In this document: positions 1-12,699 of the stretch, one piece after another
How the letters are laid out: every line of letters starts with the position of its first letter
Numbering within the stretch: position 1 is the stretch's first letter
From: Laguncularia racemosa
Taxonomy: Eukaryota > Streptophyta > Magnoliopsida > Myrtales > Combretaceae
DNA length: 64,000 nt
Assembly (NCBI GenBank): GCA_037954665.1
Contig: JBBMOL010000118.1
Location: 496,001-560,000 of the forward strand
Reading direction: 5' to 3'
Program-made: the position numbers and the translations under genes
Notes under the pieces: generated by a model
Databases searched by the model: none
What the model saw: only the letters and a program-made list of their open reading frames with translations
What the model was told of the DNA's origin: nothing

Positions 1-1857
1 ACCATAAATTGGAGCTTTATAGAAGCAATACTTACAAGCATGAACTTCCTTGCACACTTTATCAAGCTGGTGACGCAATGCATTTCTACCCCAAGATTTT
101 CTTTCAACATCAATGGAGAATTGGTTAGTTTCATTCCTAGCTCAAGAGGTCTTAGACAAGGTGATCCCATGGCACTGTACCTGTTTGTACTTAGCATGGA
201 AGTCTACTCAGGGATATTAAGGCAACTCATTGATAATTCCAGATTCTCATATCACTAGAGATATAAGAAAGATCGACTCACACACATGTGCTTTATAGAT
301 GACCTTTTAATCTTTTGTAAAGGTAATCTTGAATTAGTCAGAGTGATTAAGAAATCTTTAGAAATATTTTACTCTATCTCAGGACTTAAAGTAAATAGCA
401 ATAAAAGCCTCGTGTTCCTATCTAATGTACCTCCTCTAGCAAAGGCTCAGACACTTCAAAGGATGAAATTTAAAGAAGAGATACTCCCCATCTGTTACCT
501 TGGGGTACCACTTCTAGCTTCCAAACTCCACAAAGCAAATTGTGAAGCCCTAATCAATAGAATTTTGGCCAAAATCAACTCATGGACTTCCAAATTCTTA
601 TCCTATGTTGGATGGCTTCAACTCATCAAGTCAGTGCCATTCTCAATGTAAGTATATTGGGCATCAATGTTTATTCTATAAAAAAAAGGTAATGGAATCT
701 ATTGAAAGACTTATGCGCAACTTTTTATGCAGTAGGAGGCCTAATATTTCAACAAAAGCTAAGGTAAGATGGCAAGAGGTGTGCACCCCGGTCGATCAAG
801 GGGGTTTGGGCATTCCTAAACTTGCAATATGGAACAAAGCAGCCCAACTAAAACATACTTGGCGCTTATGTGAAGACTCGGTAAGAGGTATTTGGGGTGA
901 ATAGATATATTCCAATTTCCTCAAAGGAACCTCATTTTAGGAGACGAAAACACCCTTTTAAGTGTTCATGGAGTTGGTATAAATTGCTGAAACTTCATCA
1001 AACAACAAGAAGCATGTTTAAATGGGAAAGGGGTGATGGCCTTTCTATATCTCTATGGCCAGACTTTTAACTGCCAACTAAGCTTCTAAACTTGATACAT
1101 AGCACTAGAATGATCTCTGCTTCAGGGCTTCCTTTGAATGCTAGGCTATGCTCAATTATACAAGGCAATGGTTGGGAATTTCCACAGAACAATTTTTGGA
1201 ATAGATTCACAATACCATCAAATATAATCCCTAACCCACATGAAGCTGATAGGTTTATCTAGAATAAGGATGTATCTGGAATATTCTCTATCAAAAGTAC
1301 TTACAAGGCTTTATCTAATCAAAATAACACTGTCCCTTGGGCTAAGATGATCTAAAACAAGTATTCCATACCACAATACTCATATATCATGTGGCTAGCT
1401 TGGAAAAGAAAACTTCACACTCAAGACAAGCTCAATAGTTGGAGAATATCCACCTCAACAACATACTTCTTACGTTCAAATGGAAATGAGAACCATGATC
1501 ACTTCTTTTTTGAGTGTACATACTCGAAATAGGTATGGAAGGCAATTTTGACGAAACTTAAATGCCCAATATCCTTCTTATCTTGGCATAATGCAACAAC
1601 AGGACTCATGCACCTATCATCTAGAAGCTACCCCATGATCCCAATATGGAAAGTAGCACTTTCAACAACAGTATACTGCATTTGGAGAGCAAAGAACTCG
1701 ACTCAGTTAGGATCCCCACTACCTCTACCAATGTCCTTAGCTAGACAGATTCTGTCATAAAACTATAATTTTGCTATAACCTATTACCACGTTTAGCGAC
1801 TATACATTATCTCTCATTAATACAATTAATTACTTACCAAAAAAACAAAGGAAAAAA
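1..1857 (+). mobile_element. LINE-A1: 5'-truncated L1-like LINE, 3' half of ORF2
   Basis: The fragment enters the window inside the reverse-transcriptase domain, with the RGLRQGDP block near 150-175. It continues through the palm and thumb to the C-terminal zf-RVT region (CTYS, then WKVALSTTVYCIWRAKN near 1650-1690). It ends in an A-rich tail at about 1838-1857, the expected LINE 3' end. The catalytic box reads FIDD at 289-303 where FADD is usual. The frame is broken by a TAG at 256-258 (a Trp position in the family), several frameshifts and further stops. A close relative, LINE-A2, lies at 57325-59218. Confidence 0.9.
40..1760 (+). pseudogene. LINE ORF2 pseudogene (RT C-terminal half and zf-RVT)
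   Basis: Readable pieces occur in at least three frames: RT fingers and palm (40-258), palm and thumb (286-651), connection segment with RRPNISTKAKVRW (about 735-770), and the zf-RVT tail (1500-1760). An intact ORF2 would encode an endonuclease-RT polyprotein of about 1200-1300 residues that copies its own RNA at the target site. The endonuclease part would lie left of the window. The many breaks show that it encodes no functional enzyme. Confidence 0.88.
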
Positions 1858-2241
1858 GTTAGTTTTACCTTGTCAATTACCAATTTAGACAACCTTATCA
1901 TGTTAGATTGGCAAAAAGACATTGTTCATAACAAAATTATAATGCAAAATGTTTTGAAATTAGAGCATGCATGATATATCATACTTTCTACTGACTTTTT
2001 ACAAATATTGCTGTCGCAGACCCATTCATATCTAGAACTTATGGTGGAAGGTTTAAGGGTTTGTTAAAAGAGAACCCCAATCTCTTGACGATGTGAAAAA
2101 GATAACAAATTAAGAAAATGATTTCTGAATTGCTCTTATTGCTGATAAAACAGTATTTGTACAAGCTTAATCTAAAGTAAATGAAAGGTGGTCAGCCCAT
2201 AAAGCAGCACCATAAATAAATCCAGCCGAGTCATATTCCCC
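1858..2241. other. Probable host intron between LINE-A1 and copia-1
   Basis: AT-rich single-copy-looking sequence with no convincing exon. I looked on the minus strand for the next decarboxylase exon and did not find it. By position this lies in the intron downstream of exon 7694-7805. Confidence 0.5.
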
Positions 2242-2440
2242 TGTTGAAATATCTATATATATATATATATAGAAGTTACTATGTTTGTAAATAGTATCAT
2301 GTAATTAGGAAAGTGATGTAATTAGGTAAGTATAGAATTAGGAAGTTACTATAGATAGGAGAACTTTATTGTATATATAAGAAATGTAACTATACTGTTC
2401 AATACATAATAAAAATAAGAATTTTCTTAGTTTTTTCTCA
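2242..2440 (+). repeat. 5' LTR of copia-1
   Basis: 199 bp, TG...CA, with an internal (TA)n run near 2253-2270. It ends directly at the primer-binding site TGGTATCAAAGC (2441-2452). Confidence 0.92.
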
Positions 2441-2452
2441 TGGTATCAAAGC
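2441..2452 (+). promoter_or_regulatory. Primer-binding site of copia-1 (tRNA-iMet type)
   Basis: TGGTATCAAAGC lies immediately 3' of the LTR. It differs by one base from the usual TGGTATCAGAGC complement of the plant initiator-Met tRNA 3' end, which primes minus-strand synthesis. Confidence 0.85.
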
Positions 2453-2882
2453 TATAGGATTTTTTTTTATTCCTGTCTGTGGCCTTCATTGCCAGACAGA
2501 TTTTTCTTTGCGGTTGTGGCCTTCATTGCCACTGTTCAACCTTTGAATCTATCCAAACACCACTGGGTCATCCTCGAAAGCTGCCGGCGAACATTCCCAA
2601 ATTGACCTAAGCCTCACCGGAAGTCCCACGCGCTGTTGGAAATTCGTGATTACCGACCCACACACTGGTGCGTGAGAGCATGTGAGCCATCACCGATCTC
2701 TCGTGCTCTCCAGATCTGGTCGTCGGACTTCTCTCTCTTACCTAGGTGTCTAATTTGTCATTTCTATAATTTTTTTTCAGATTTCTTTTAGGGCAGATCT
2801 GTCCGAGAAAAAAAAAAAAAAGGGTAACACTGTTTTTTTCTTTTTTTCCTTTCAGCTGGTGTTAGTATTTTCTCTTACTTAT

Positions 2883-3764
2883 ATGATGCCGGAATTAAAA
2901 GAAAAACAAATCACCTCTCGACCTCAAAATGACACAACGATTTTCAATCCAATTGGAGGAGATTTGCCAAGTATCCAAACAGCTTACCGGTTGAATGGAA
3001 AAAATTACATGAAGTGGTCTCAACTAGTTCAAACTTTTTTGAAAGGGAAAGGAAAAATAAGCCATCTACTTGGAATTGGTCTTGTAAAGGACAACCCTAA
3101 ATTTGATGCATGGGATGAAGAGGACTCTATGGTTATGTCCTGGCTCTAGAGTTCTATGCTACCTAAGATTAGTGATACTTTTATGTTTCTTCCATCTGCA
3201 AAAGACATATGGAATACTACTAAACAGACGTACTCCAAAGCTGGGGATGCTGCTCGCAATTTTGAAATCAAGACTAAGATTTCCAATATTAAACAAGGAG
3301 ATCGCTCTGTCACGGAGTATGCCAATATGCTAAAAGGTTTATGGCAAGAAATGGATCACTATTGGTGCATTGATATGAAGTGTAGTGAAGATGCAGCAGC
3401 CTTAAAGCAATTCATTGAAAAAGAACAAGTTTATGAGTTCCTTACTAGGTTAAACACAGAATTTAGTCAAGTAAGAGTCTAAATATTGGGGAGAAGAGAA
3501 CTACCCTCACTTAATGAGGCCATTTCTGTCATAAATGCTAAAGAAAGTCGTAGTGAAGTTATGTTATACTCTCCACCTATTGAGGGGTTGGCTATGGTAG
3601 GAAAGAATAAGGAAAAGAAGTATTCAGTCTTGAGTTCAGATAGTGGAAAAACAGAAGGCAAGTCTTCTAGCAAGGATGGTCTCTGGTGTTCTTATTGCAA
3701 AAAACCACATCATACTAAAGATCGGTGTTGGAAACTTCATGGAAAGCCTCCAAGTTCTCAATGA
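2883..3764 (+). pseudogene. copia-1 gag (capsid and zinc knuckle), three in-frame stops
   Basis: The reading frame opens with Met-Met at 2883-2888. A UBN2-type gag follows (YRLNGKNYMKWSQLV, then DRSVTEYANMLKGLWQEMD). It ends with a CCHC zinc knuckle, CSYCKKPHHTKDRC, near 3690-3730. All parts stay in one frame but are interrupted by TAG at 3147-3149, TAA at 3480-3482 and TGA at 3762-3764. Gag would form the cytoplasmic virus-like particle and package the element RNA. The stops look like Trp or Gln codons changed by single transitions. I preferred 2883 over 2859 as start because the conserved gag begins right after it. Confidence 0.88.
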
Positions 3765-3806
3765 AATCACAACTCCAAGTATAAACCTCAAAGGAGCCAG
3801 GGATAT

Positions 3807-6800
3807 ATGACTCGAACCAAGGAAGAAGAATCTCAGCAAGGCAATGAAAAGGAAAGTGTAATCAATAAAGAAGACATCGGGAAGCTGAAATCACTTCTGG
3901 ACTCATTAGAAAAAGCCTCGGGTACATGTTCTTTGGCAAAATCAGGTAACTCTCACTCTTTATATGCTTTAAGTGCCTCTAATTCCAGTTTGTCAAATGC
4001 CTGGATTATTGATTCTGAAGCTACAGATCATATGACCCATTTTTCACACAAGTTTATCACATATCAACCATGTCCAAGCAATAGAAAAATCATCATTGCT
4101 GATGGGTCATTAGCCACTGTTTCTGGACAAGGAGACATTATGCTAAGCCCCTCTATCACCCTTAAAAATGTACTCCATGTACCTAAGTTGTCCACTAACC
4201 TTGTGTCTGTTTATCAACTATCTAAAGATTTGAACTGCAATGTTATCTTCTCTAATAACACCTGTTTCTTTCAGGACCAAGTTATGAGGAAGACGATTGG
4301 GCATGCTAGGGCAGAACATGGGCTTTACTACCTTGAGTTACCTGACGAACATGAGAGCAAGCCATCAAACCTTTCTTTTTTGTCTCATTCCAATAAAAAT
4401 CAGATATGGTTCCAACATTTTCGTTTTGGGCATCCTTCATTTAGTACTCTTAGCTTTATGCTTCCAAACTTGTTTCAAAATACTAAGATAGAAGACTTTC
4501 ATTGTCATGTTTGTGAGTTTGCCAAACATCGTCATGTTTCTTTCTCTTTGAATAATGAAAGATCTTTTGTTCCGTTCTCTTTAATTCACAGTGATATTTG
4601 CGGTCCATCTCATGTTCCCAATATTTCAAGGGCTCGTTGGTTTGTTTCCTTTATAAATGATTGCACCCGAGTTACTTGGATTTATCTTCTTAAACAAAAA
4701 TCTGATGTAAGCAACATTTTTCCCATTTTTCATAACATAATCAAAACTCAATTTAATGTGGCAATCAAGAGAATAAGGACAGACAATGCCAGGGATTATT
4801 TTAATCAAAACTTATCAGCCTACTTTCAAAAGGAAGGCAATTTTCATGAATCTTCATGTGTTGATACACCTCAGCAAAATGGTGTAGCTAAAAGGAAAAA
4901 TGGTCATCTCCTAGCATCTACACGAGCTTTCCTATTTCAAAATCATGTTCCAAAGAGTTTCTGGGGAGAAGTTGTTCTAACTGCTGCTCATGTCATTAAT
5001 CGTACTTCTTCTCGGGTTCTTGACTCCAGAAGTCCAATAAACACCCTTGCTAGGTATTTTCCCAATGCCTATCTCTCTACTAAATTGCCTCCTCGAGTCT
5101 TTGGCTGTGTTTCTTTTGTGCATGTTCATTCTCATAAAGTAAATTGGATCCTCGATTAATCAAATGTGTCTTTATTGGATACTCTTCTACTCAAAGGGGC
5201 TACAAGTGTTACCATCCTCCAACTGACAAAACCTATATTTCTGCTGATGTTACTTTTGCCGAACAAGAAAGCTATTTTTCCGATCCTTATCTTCAGGGGG
5301 AGCTAGTTAGATTGGAAGATAAGGATTCTTTATTGAGAGAGCCATCCATTCTTAAAAAAAATTATCAGTCTAATCCTACTCCTAATCCTCAATTCACTCC
5401 CAGTGAATCAATCCCTAATGAACCATCCATTACAGAGTCAACCATTTCCACCATTTCAAAACCATTACAGGTACTCAAGAAGAGCAAAACCAATGGACAA
5501 TCCTGTGCATGTTCAAGAATCCGACTCTTCACTTGGGACTAAAGTAAGCCCTTCTATTGAGATTTCCCCATTTGTTTTAGATTTGGACCTACCTATAGCT
5601 ATAAGGAAAGGTGTGAGAAAATGCACCCAACATCCTTTGTCTAACTTTGTGTCCTTTGAAAGGTTATCCAAATCACATAGAAACTTCATCACCTAATTGA
5701 ACTCTGTAGCTATTCCACAATCTTTATCTGAGGCACTTGGCAAGGAGGAATGGAAAAAGGCTATGAGGATTGAGATGGAGGCTTTGGAAAAGAATAAAAC
5801 ATGGGAATTGGTGGAGTTACCATCTGGAAAGACACCGGTAAGATGCAAATGGGTCTTCACAATAAAGTATAATTCAAATGGATCCATTGAAAGATATAAA
5901 GCAAGACTAGTAGCTAAAGGATATACTCAAACCTATGGGATGGATTATCAAGAGACTTTTGCACCTGTGGCAAAGATGAATACTATAAGAATTTTATTAT
6001 CCTTGGCTATACATTATGACTGGCCTTTACAACGGTTTGATATGAAGAATGCCTTCTTACACGGAGACCTTGAAGAAGTGATCTATATGGAGATTCCACC
6101 TGGTTTGGGCATAGAGAAAAGACGAGATCAAGTGTGCAAACTAAAAAAAGCATTATACGGGCTTAAACAATCTCCCCGAGCATGGTTTGGAAGGTTTACC
6201 AAGGCGATGCAACAAAGGAAGTTTAAACAGAGCCAAGGTGACCACACACTATTTATTAAACATTCGGCCTCAGGGAAAGTTACAGCTGTAATAGTTTATG
6301 TTAATGACATTATTGTAACCGGAGATGACTTAGAGGAAAGAGAAGCCCTTCAGAAATATTTGGCAGAGGAATTTGAAATTAAGGATCTTGGGAATTTGGA
6401 ATACTTTCTAGGATTGAAGTGGCTCGATCTAAAGAAGGAATTTGCATCTCATAGCTAAAGTATACTTTAGATCTCTTATAAGAAACAGGCAAGTTGGGAT
6501 GTAAACCTTCAGATACTCCAATTGAGTCTAATCACAAACTTTGGGAATGCATAGAAAGTGAATCCATAGATAAAGGCATGTATCAATGCTTAGTTGGAAA
6601 ATTAATTTACCTATCTCACACAAGGCCAGATATAGCCTACGCTGTAAGTGTGGTAAGTCAATTCATGCAAAATCCTAAAGAAGATCATCTTCGTGCAGTG
6701 AACCGAATTTTACAATATTTAAAAGGCAATCCAAGAAAAGGAATTTTTTTCAAGAAGGGTGTAAGGATGGAAATAGAAGCTTTCATAGATGCTAATTATG

Positions 6801-7264
6801 CTGGTTCAGTCACAAACCAAAGATCAACATCCGGATACCTCACCTTCCTTGGTGGTAATCTAGTAACTTGGAGGAGCAAGAAACAACCTGTTGTGGCAAG
6901 ATCAAGTGCTGAGGCAGAGTTTCGTTCAATGGCCCTAGGAATTTGTGAGGTGCTATGGCTAAAAATTATTTTGGAAGATTTGAGGATCAAATGGGAGACA
7001 CCTATGAGACTGTACTGTGATAATAAATCTGCACTCAACATAGTTCATAATACAATGCAGCATGACAGAACTAAGCATGTGGAAATTAATAGACATTTCC
7101 TAAAGGAGAAGCTTGATAATGGCATTATATGTACCCCTTACATTTCTACAAAAGATCAGTTAGCGGATGTTTTGACTAAAGGATTGCCTAGTTCAACCTT
7201 TCAGGAGATCACAAGCAAACTAGGATTGAAAAATATCTATTCCCAGCTTGAGGAAGAGTGTTGA
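3807..7264 (+). pseudogene. copia-1 pol (protease, integrase, RT, RNase H), frameshifted
   Basis: Protease: the active-site DSG reads DSE near 4012-4020. Integrase: GAG-pre-integrase HH-CC finger (HFRFGHPS...CHVC, about 4420-4520), then the DDE core. HSDICGP and RTDNARDYFN are intact, but the last acid in PQQNGVAKRKN (4872-4905) is Lys instead of Glu. RT begins near 5740 (KCKWVFTIKY). The YVDD box reads YVND at about 6297-6308. RNase H occupies 6494-7264 and ends KLGLKNIYSQLEEEC. Frame changes fall near 5143, 5545 and 6417, with a stop at 5694-5696. The catalytic losses rule out autonomous activity. Confidence 0.9.
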
Positions 7265-7486
7265 AATATCTATATATATAGATATATATATATAGAAGTT
7301 ACTATGTTTGTAAATAGTATCATGTAATTAGGTAAGTGATTGATTGTAATTGATTATGATTGATTAGGTAAGTATAGAATTAGGAAGTTACTATAAATAA
7401 GAGATTAACCTTTACTATATATATAGGAGATGTAACCATACTGTTCAATACATAATAAAAATAAGAATTTTCTTACTTTTTTCTCA
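7259..7486 (+). repeat. 3' LTR of copia-1
   Basis: 228 bp. It matches the 5' LTR but carries an extra GATTGATT-rich stretch near 7340-7370 and a short insertion near 7405, so it is about 29 bp longer. It starts right after the purine-rich tract ending at 7258. Confidence 0.92.
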
Positions 7487-7693
7487 TCCCAACAAATGAG
7501 TCTGCATCACTTGCCAACCCTTAAGTAGAGTAACCATCAAATCAAATTATAAAACACATCTAGTGACTAGAATTAATCAATATATTGAATAGTGTACCCA
7601 AATAATTCTCCAATCATGTATCTACTAGAGATTTTCAATAACCAACGTCTGAATTCTATGGAGCAAATATCCCAGCATTTAAGAGAAATTTAC

Positions 7694-7805
7694 CTGTATC
7701 AATGAGGCCAAGCCCAAGTTTTGACTGATATATAGCTCTCATTGACAAAACAATTTTCCCATCAACCAATTCTTCTACTAGTCTCTTCGTTCGCCTGTCA
7801 AACAC
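7694..7805 (-). CDS. PSD: Phosphatidylserine decarboxylase, exon h (start of the decarboxylase domain)
   Basis: Read on the minus strand, 112 bp gives VFDRRTKRLVEELVDGK then ...LSMRAIYQSKLGLGLIDTG, matching the N-terminal part of the catalytic domain in plant PSD2/PSD3-type enzymes. These remove CO2 from phosphatidylserine to make phosphatidylethanolamine in endomembranes. The acceptor is TTTCTTTCTAG; the donor is GTAAAT. The upstream exon ends in phase 0 at 26721, 18.9 kb away, and this exon leaves phase 1. The remaining domain, including the self-cleavage site that makes the pyruvoyl group, must lie beyond position 1. The family call is firm; which paralogue is not known. Confidence 0.9.
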
Positions 7806-8713
7806 CTAGAAAGAAATTCATACAAAATCATTTGAACATGAACAACATGGTCATGCTATGAAAGATCAGAAGGAATTTTCATTGAGCAACATACTGAGAA
7901 GGGGGGAGGAGGGGTACGGAGGGAAAGTGCCAAATGCACAAGTAAGCCCAACTTTTGCAATTAAACCCATGCATTTTAACCAAATTTCACAGCTCTATCA
8001 AAATTGATGACATGGTACATTATTAAAACAATTCTGATGCCACTTAAAAAATATTAACAAAAATATTCATAAAGCTCCATTAACCCCTGCTTCTAAGGAG
8101 CAATATTTTGTTTTTTTTTCCCCCCTTTTGGTGCTAATTCAATAAAATTGTGTTAAAGATGGAGCCCATAGGCATGGAGTTGGGTATCGATCAGTGCAAA
8201 TACAAGTACAATTACTTGCACAAATCAATGCCCAGAATATCAACAGATTGTGACTTGCTCCAAAAAGAGTAAAAATCTACAAGAGAGAAGCAAATTAAAT
8301 CTAGCTTAAGGGAAAAAAAAAAAGCCACTCCGAAGAATAAACTAGAGATGGAGATCCCCTAGCTAAATGAAACCCTGGAATGGCTTGATTGCTGACTTTC
8401 CTCGCATTTCTTTCTCTCCAGAGATAACAGACTGATGTTGGGATGGGGGGAAGAGCTTCCATCTTGAAATCAGGATAGAATTCCCTATTACTAGGCTAGC
8501 GTGAGACCACTTGGCTCTCACTCTAGCACAGGAAGCACAAATTTGAAGCAATAACATGCTGATGCAATAACTTATCCAAAGGAGCCTATTTTTAATTTCT
8601 AACCAAAAGGATGAAGGCATCACGTGGAATGTGTCCCATAAACCATATACAATTTACCCATGTTACTTTGGATTGGGGTTCTAATGCATCATAGGCCAAT
8701 CATATTGAGAAAT
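7806..8713. other. Host intron sequence, no gene seen
   Basis: Part of the 19 kb intron. It holds a purine-rich patch (about 7895-7925) and AT-rich sequence. A minus-strand open frame at 8363-8623 has no family resemblance and no splice context matching the host gene. Confidence 0.55.
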
Positions 8714-9039
8714 TGATGTGTTATCAGATTTTAAGTAGGGGAAAATAATTTTATTGTGCCATAATTACAAGTTTATTGACAAGAGATTTATAGTTACATC
8801 AGCTTAGTGAAGATGAACTTTAATCCAATAAAATATTTGATACCAAAAAAATATATAAAATCAAATCTCATATCAAATTTTATACATTTAACTATATCTA
8901 GTTGAACTGATCTATAATATATCTTTATCATATCCTAGTTAATATAAGCTAGATAAATAGGATTTCCTTCAAACATCAAAACTCCCCCTTAGGTTGGTGT
9001 ACAGATGTCTATTATGCCCAACGTGTTAGTAAAATCGTC
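8714..9039 (-). mobile_element. 3' end of old copia element copia-2b (LTR and end of pol), interrupted by copia-2
   Basis: On the minus strand 9039-8975 reads the end of a copia RNase H (GIIDIYTPT) followed by a purine tract (AAGGGGGAG). A probable LTR follows at 8974-8714, starting TGTTTGAAGG and ending ACACATCA. The rest of this element resumes at 14020 on the other side of copia-2, showing nested insertion. The LTR ends are judged from one copy only. Confidence 0.7.
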
Positions 9040-9233
9040 TAAAGAAAAATATGAAGGAGAAATTTTTCTCTTGTATTTCCTCTTTATAGCATCTTGTCTA
9101 ATATAGAAGATTACAAGGGATTAAAAAGGAAAACCTACAATTCATAGAAAGGCTATAATACATGATATTTCTAAAAATATCTTTTGTAAATATAAACAAA
9201 TCTATATTATTTACAGCTCATTTATTCAATACA
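9040..9233 (-). repeat. 3' LTR of copia-2
   Basis: 194 bp. It begins (minus strand) TGTATTGAATAAATGAGC after the G-rich tract and ends ATATTTTTCTTTA, where the terminal CA has become TA. Confidence 0.88.
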
Positions 9234-9239
9234 CCCCCT

Positions 9240-12200
9240 CAAGTTGAGGTAGATGTTTTCCATTCCCAGCTTGGTCACAAGATTATGATAACTTGAGCTG
9301 CTCAGCCCTTTTGTTAGAACATCTACTAATTGTTGTCCTGTTGGAACATAGACATACACACTAGCCCTTCCTCCAATTTTTCCTTGATGAAATGTCTATC
9401 AATTTCAATATACTTTGTCCTATCGTATTGTATAGGATTATGAGCAATATTGATGCCTGACTTATTGTCACAATAGAGCTGCATAGGACCATCCCATTTT
9501 ATTCTTAAATCATCTAGGATAATCTTCAACCAAAGCAGTTCACATAATCCTTGAGCAATTGCCCTAAACTCTGATTCGGCTGAAGATCTAGCTACCACAT
9601 TCTGGTTTTTGCTCCTCCATGTTACCAGGTTACCTCCAACAAAAGTACAATACCTAGAAGTTGATCTTCTATCCACTAGAGAACCAGCATAGTCAGAATC
9701 GGTATAAGCTTCTAGAGTAAGTTTGGAGTTCTTTTTGAACAAAAATCCCTTTCCTGGACTGCCTTTCAAGTAGTGAAGAACCCTATACGCAGCTTGATGA
9801 TGAGATTCTCTCGGATCATGCATGAATTGACTAATTACGCTCACTGAGTATGCAATGTCTGGTCGAGTGTGAGCTAGATATATAAGCTTTCCAACCAATC
9901 TCTGGTACATTCTCTTATCAACCACTGGTTCTTCCTTAGCTTCTCCCAACTTGTGGTTTAGATCTATTGGAGTAGAGACTGGCTTACTTCCAATCTTCCC
10001 GGTTTCTGCCAATAAGTCGGTCACATATTTCTGCTGTGAAATGAAAATTCCTTATGTAGAATAAGCCACCTCAATACCGAGGAAGTGCTTTAGTTTCCCC
10101 AATTCCTTTATCTCAAATTCCCTAGTTAGTTGTTCCACTAAAACTTATACTTCTCTCTCTCATCATTTCCGATTATTATAATGTCGTCCGAATAGACAAT
10201 AAGCACAATTACTCCCCCTACAGCCGAGTGCTTAATAAACAGAGTGTGATCCCCTTGACTTTGTTTGTAACTAGACTTCTTCATTACTTTTGCAAATCTT
10301 CCAAACCAAGCTCTAGGGGATTGTTTTAACCCATAAAGAGCCTTCATCAGTTTACACACCTTATTCCCTGTGTCTCCCTGAAATCCTGGTGGAATATTCA
10401 TGTAGATTTCTTCATTCAAGTCTCCATGAAGAAATGCATTTTTGACATCATATTGAAGGAGTTGCCAGTTGAAGTGAGCAGCTAATGACAGTAAAATTCT
10501 CAAGGTATTCATTTTTGCAACTAGAGAAAAAATCTCATGATAATCAACTCCATACTTCTAAGTATACCCCTTGGTCACTAATCTGGCTTTATATCTTTCA
10601 AGAGATCCATCTGCTTTGTATTTCATTGTGAAAATCCACTTACAATCAACAATATCTTTCCTTTCGGTTTATCAACAATCTCCCATGTTTTATTCTTTTC
10701 CAAGGCACTCATCTCTTCTCTCATAGCATTCCTCCATTCCCTTTTTGACAATGCCTCAAAAACTATGTTGGGAATAGCAATGGTGTTTAGACTCACAATG
10801 AACCTTTTGTGGGTTGGTGATAGATGCTTAAATGAGACATAGTGGGACAATGGATAAAGAGGTTGTTTAGTGCATTCTCTGGTTCCTTTTCTAATAGCAA
10901 TGGGAAGATCAAGATCTTTTGTTGGGTTGATAGATGGTTCAACATATTATGCATCTAGAGGTGAATTAGATCTTACCATGACTTCATTATCATTGTTTGA
11001 GTTGGATTCTTGGACTTGTGTCGGTTCAAGAGCAACCTTTCTCGAATATACTTGAGAAAGCTTGGGATGATCAACATTTGGTTCTACAGAGTTTGACCCT
11101 GGTTTAGCCTTGTCTAGCACGAGAGGAAGATCACGAGATTGAAGATCAAGAGATCGAAGTGGTTCAAAGGACTCATTAGTACTCTCTTTTACCCTTGAAA
11201 TCTCCCCCTAAAGAGAGGACTTGGAGAAAAAAGGAGTTGTTTCTACAAATGTAACATCAGCAGAGATAAAAAATTTCCTAGATAAAGGTTGATAACATTT
11301 ATATTCCTTTTGAGTAGATAAGTGACCCAAGAAAATACACTTGATGGCTCGGGGGTCAAGTTTACTTCTGTGTTGGCTATGGACATGGACAAAAGCTGTG
11401 CACCCAAACACTCTAGGTGTAAGCCCATTTGAGGTTCTGAAATGTGGGTAGAAACTGTTAAGAAGATCCATGGGACTTTTGTTGTCTAAGACAGGTGAGG
11501 AAAGTCTATTTATCACATATGTAGCAGTTAGAACAGCATCCCCCCAAAAAGTCTTAGGAACGTTCCCTTGAAAGAGTAAAGCTTGTGTGGTGTTAAGTAA
11601 ATGCCCATTTTTCCTTTCATCTACCCCATTCTGTTGAGGTGTGTTAACACATGATGAGTCGTGAAGAATGCCCTGAGATTGGAAGTAGGGTGACAATGTT
11701 TGGTTGAAATAATCTCTAGCATTATTTGTCCGAAACGTTTTTATTTTTACCCCAAATTGATTTTGAATCATAGAGACAAAATTAGGTATGATAGTGATGA
11801 CATCAGACTTTTGTTTTAGAAGGTATAACCATGTAACCCAAGTGCAATCATCAATTAGGGATAAAAACCAATGAGCTCCAGAAATATTAGGGACTGTAGA
11901 AGGTCCCCATATGTCACTATAAATCAAATGAAAAGGATGTTAACTTCTTTTATTACTGATAGGAAAAGATACATGAGTGTATTTTGCAAATTCACAAACA
12001 TCACAGTGAAACTCAGTAATATCTATTCCTTGAAACAGATGAGGAAACATGACTTTGAGAACTCTAAAAGATGGATGTCCAAGACATAGGTGGTACAACC
12101 AAATAACATGTTTATTTGATGAATTGAGAAAAGATAGATTAACCCTAGGTTTCTTAGAAGATTCAAGGTAATAAAGGCCGCTACTTTCCTTAGCAAGTCC

Positions 12201-12682
12201 AATCCTCCTCTTCGTGTCCTGGTCTTGAAAGACATAGTAAGAAGGGTAAAAAACAACATAACATTTAAGGTTATTGGTGAGTTTTTGAATTGAGACAAGG
12301 TTGGCTGATAACTTTGGTACATGAAGAACATGCTTTAATGTAATAGTAGGTGTGATATGTATGTCTCCAATCCCTGCAATAGTAGCTAAAGTGCCATTGG
12401 CCACTGCAATTTTTCTATTACTAGGGCATGGGTGTATGTATGGAAGAGTTGAGACATGTTGGTCATATGGTCTGTGGCTCCAGAGTCTATTACCCATGCA
12501 TTAGTATGTAAGTTATCTGAGGCATTCATACAAGGAGGGGATAAAGGTATACCTAAAAGAGCTAAAGAACATGTTCCAGAGGTTTTTTCCAAGGATCCCA
12601 ATAAATTTCTCAGCTTCTCAATCTCTTCACTATTGAACCCCTCCTTTGCTGGGCTTTCCTCTGGTTTTGATTGTTCTGTCAT
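9240..12682 (-). pseudogene. copia-2 pol, frameshifted
   Basis: The protease keeps DSG (WVIDSGATDHMT, about 12470-12510). The integrase keeps DIWGPS and the final Glu (GVDERKN, about 11615-11635), but its middle acid is Asn (RTNNARDYFN, about 11710-11735). RT begins near 10850 (SKREWRNAMREEM). The catalytic box reads YSDD near 10185-10195, the only copia in the window keeping both aspartates there. RNase H runs 10024-9240 through a frameshift near 9345. Several frame breaks (about 12420, 11930, 11205-10850, 10600, 10130) prevent one product. The usual product is a polyprotein of about 1000 residues or more. Confidence 0.9.
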
Positions 12683-12699
12683 GTGTGCATGAGGTCTTT

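Larger units (their letters stand above)
2242..7486 (+). mobile_element. copia-1: Ty1/copia LTR retrotransposon with both LTRs
   Basis: LTRs at 2242-2440 and 7259-7486 both start TGTTGAAATATC and end TTTTTTCTCA. A primer-binding site complementary to initiator tRNA-Met follows the left LTR, and a purine-rich tract (GAGGAAGAG) precedes the right one. Internal order is gag, protease, integrase, RT, RNase H, which is diagnostic of copia. Flanks read TCCCC on the left and TCCCA on the right, fitting a 5-bp target duplication with one change. The element lies in antisense to the host gene. Stops and frameshifts show it is dead. Confidence 0.95.

Noticed and set aside
2253..2270. (TA)n microsatellite
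   Set aside because: It is an internal part of the copia-1 LTR and is repeated in the 3' LTR, not an independent locus.
2441..2460. tRNA-Met gene fragment
   Set aside because: The short matches next to LTRs are primer-binding sites complementary to the tRNA 3' end; no cloverleaf is present.
8363..8623. 86-codon minus-strand frame near exon h
   Set aside because: Considered as a further decarboxylase exon, but exons g and h join directly in phase without it, and the sequence does not match the family.
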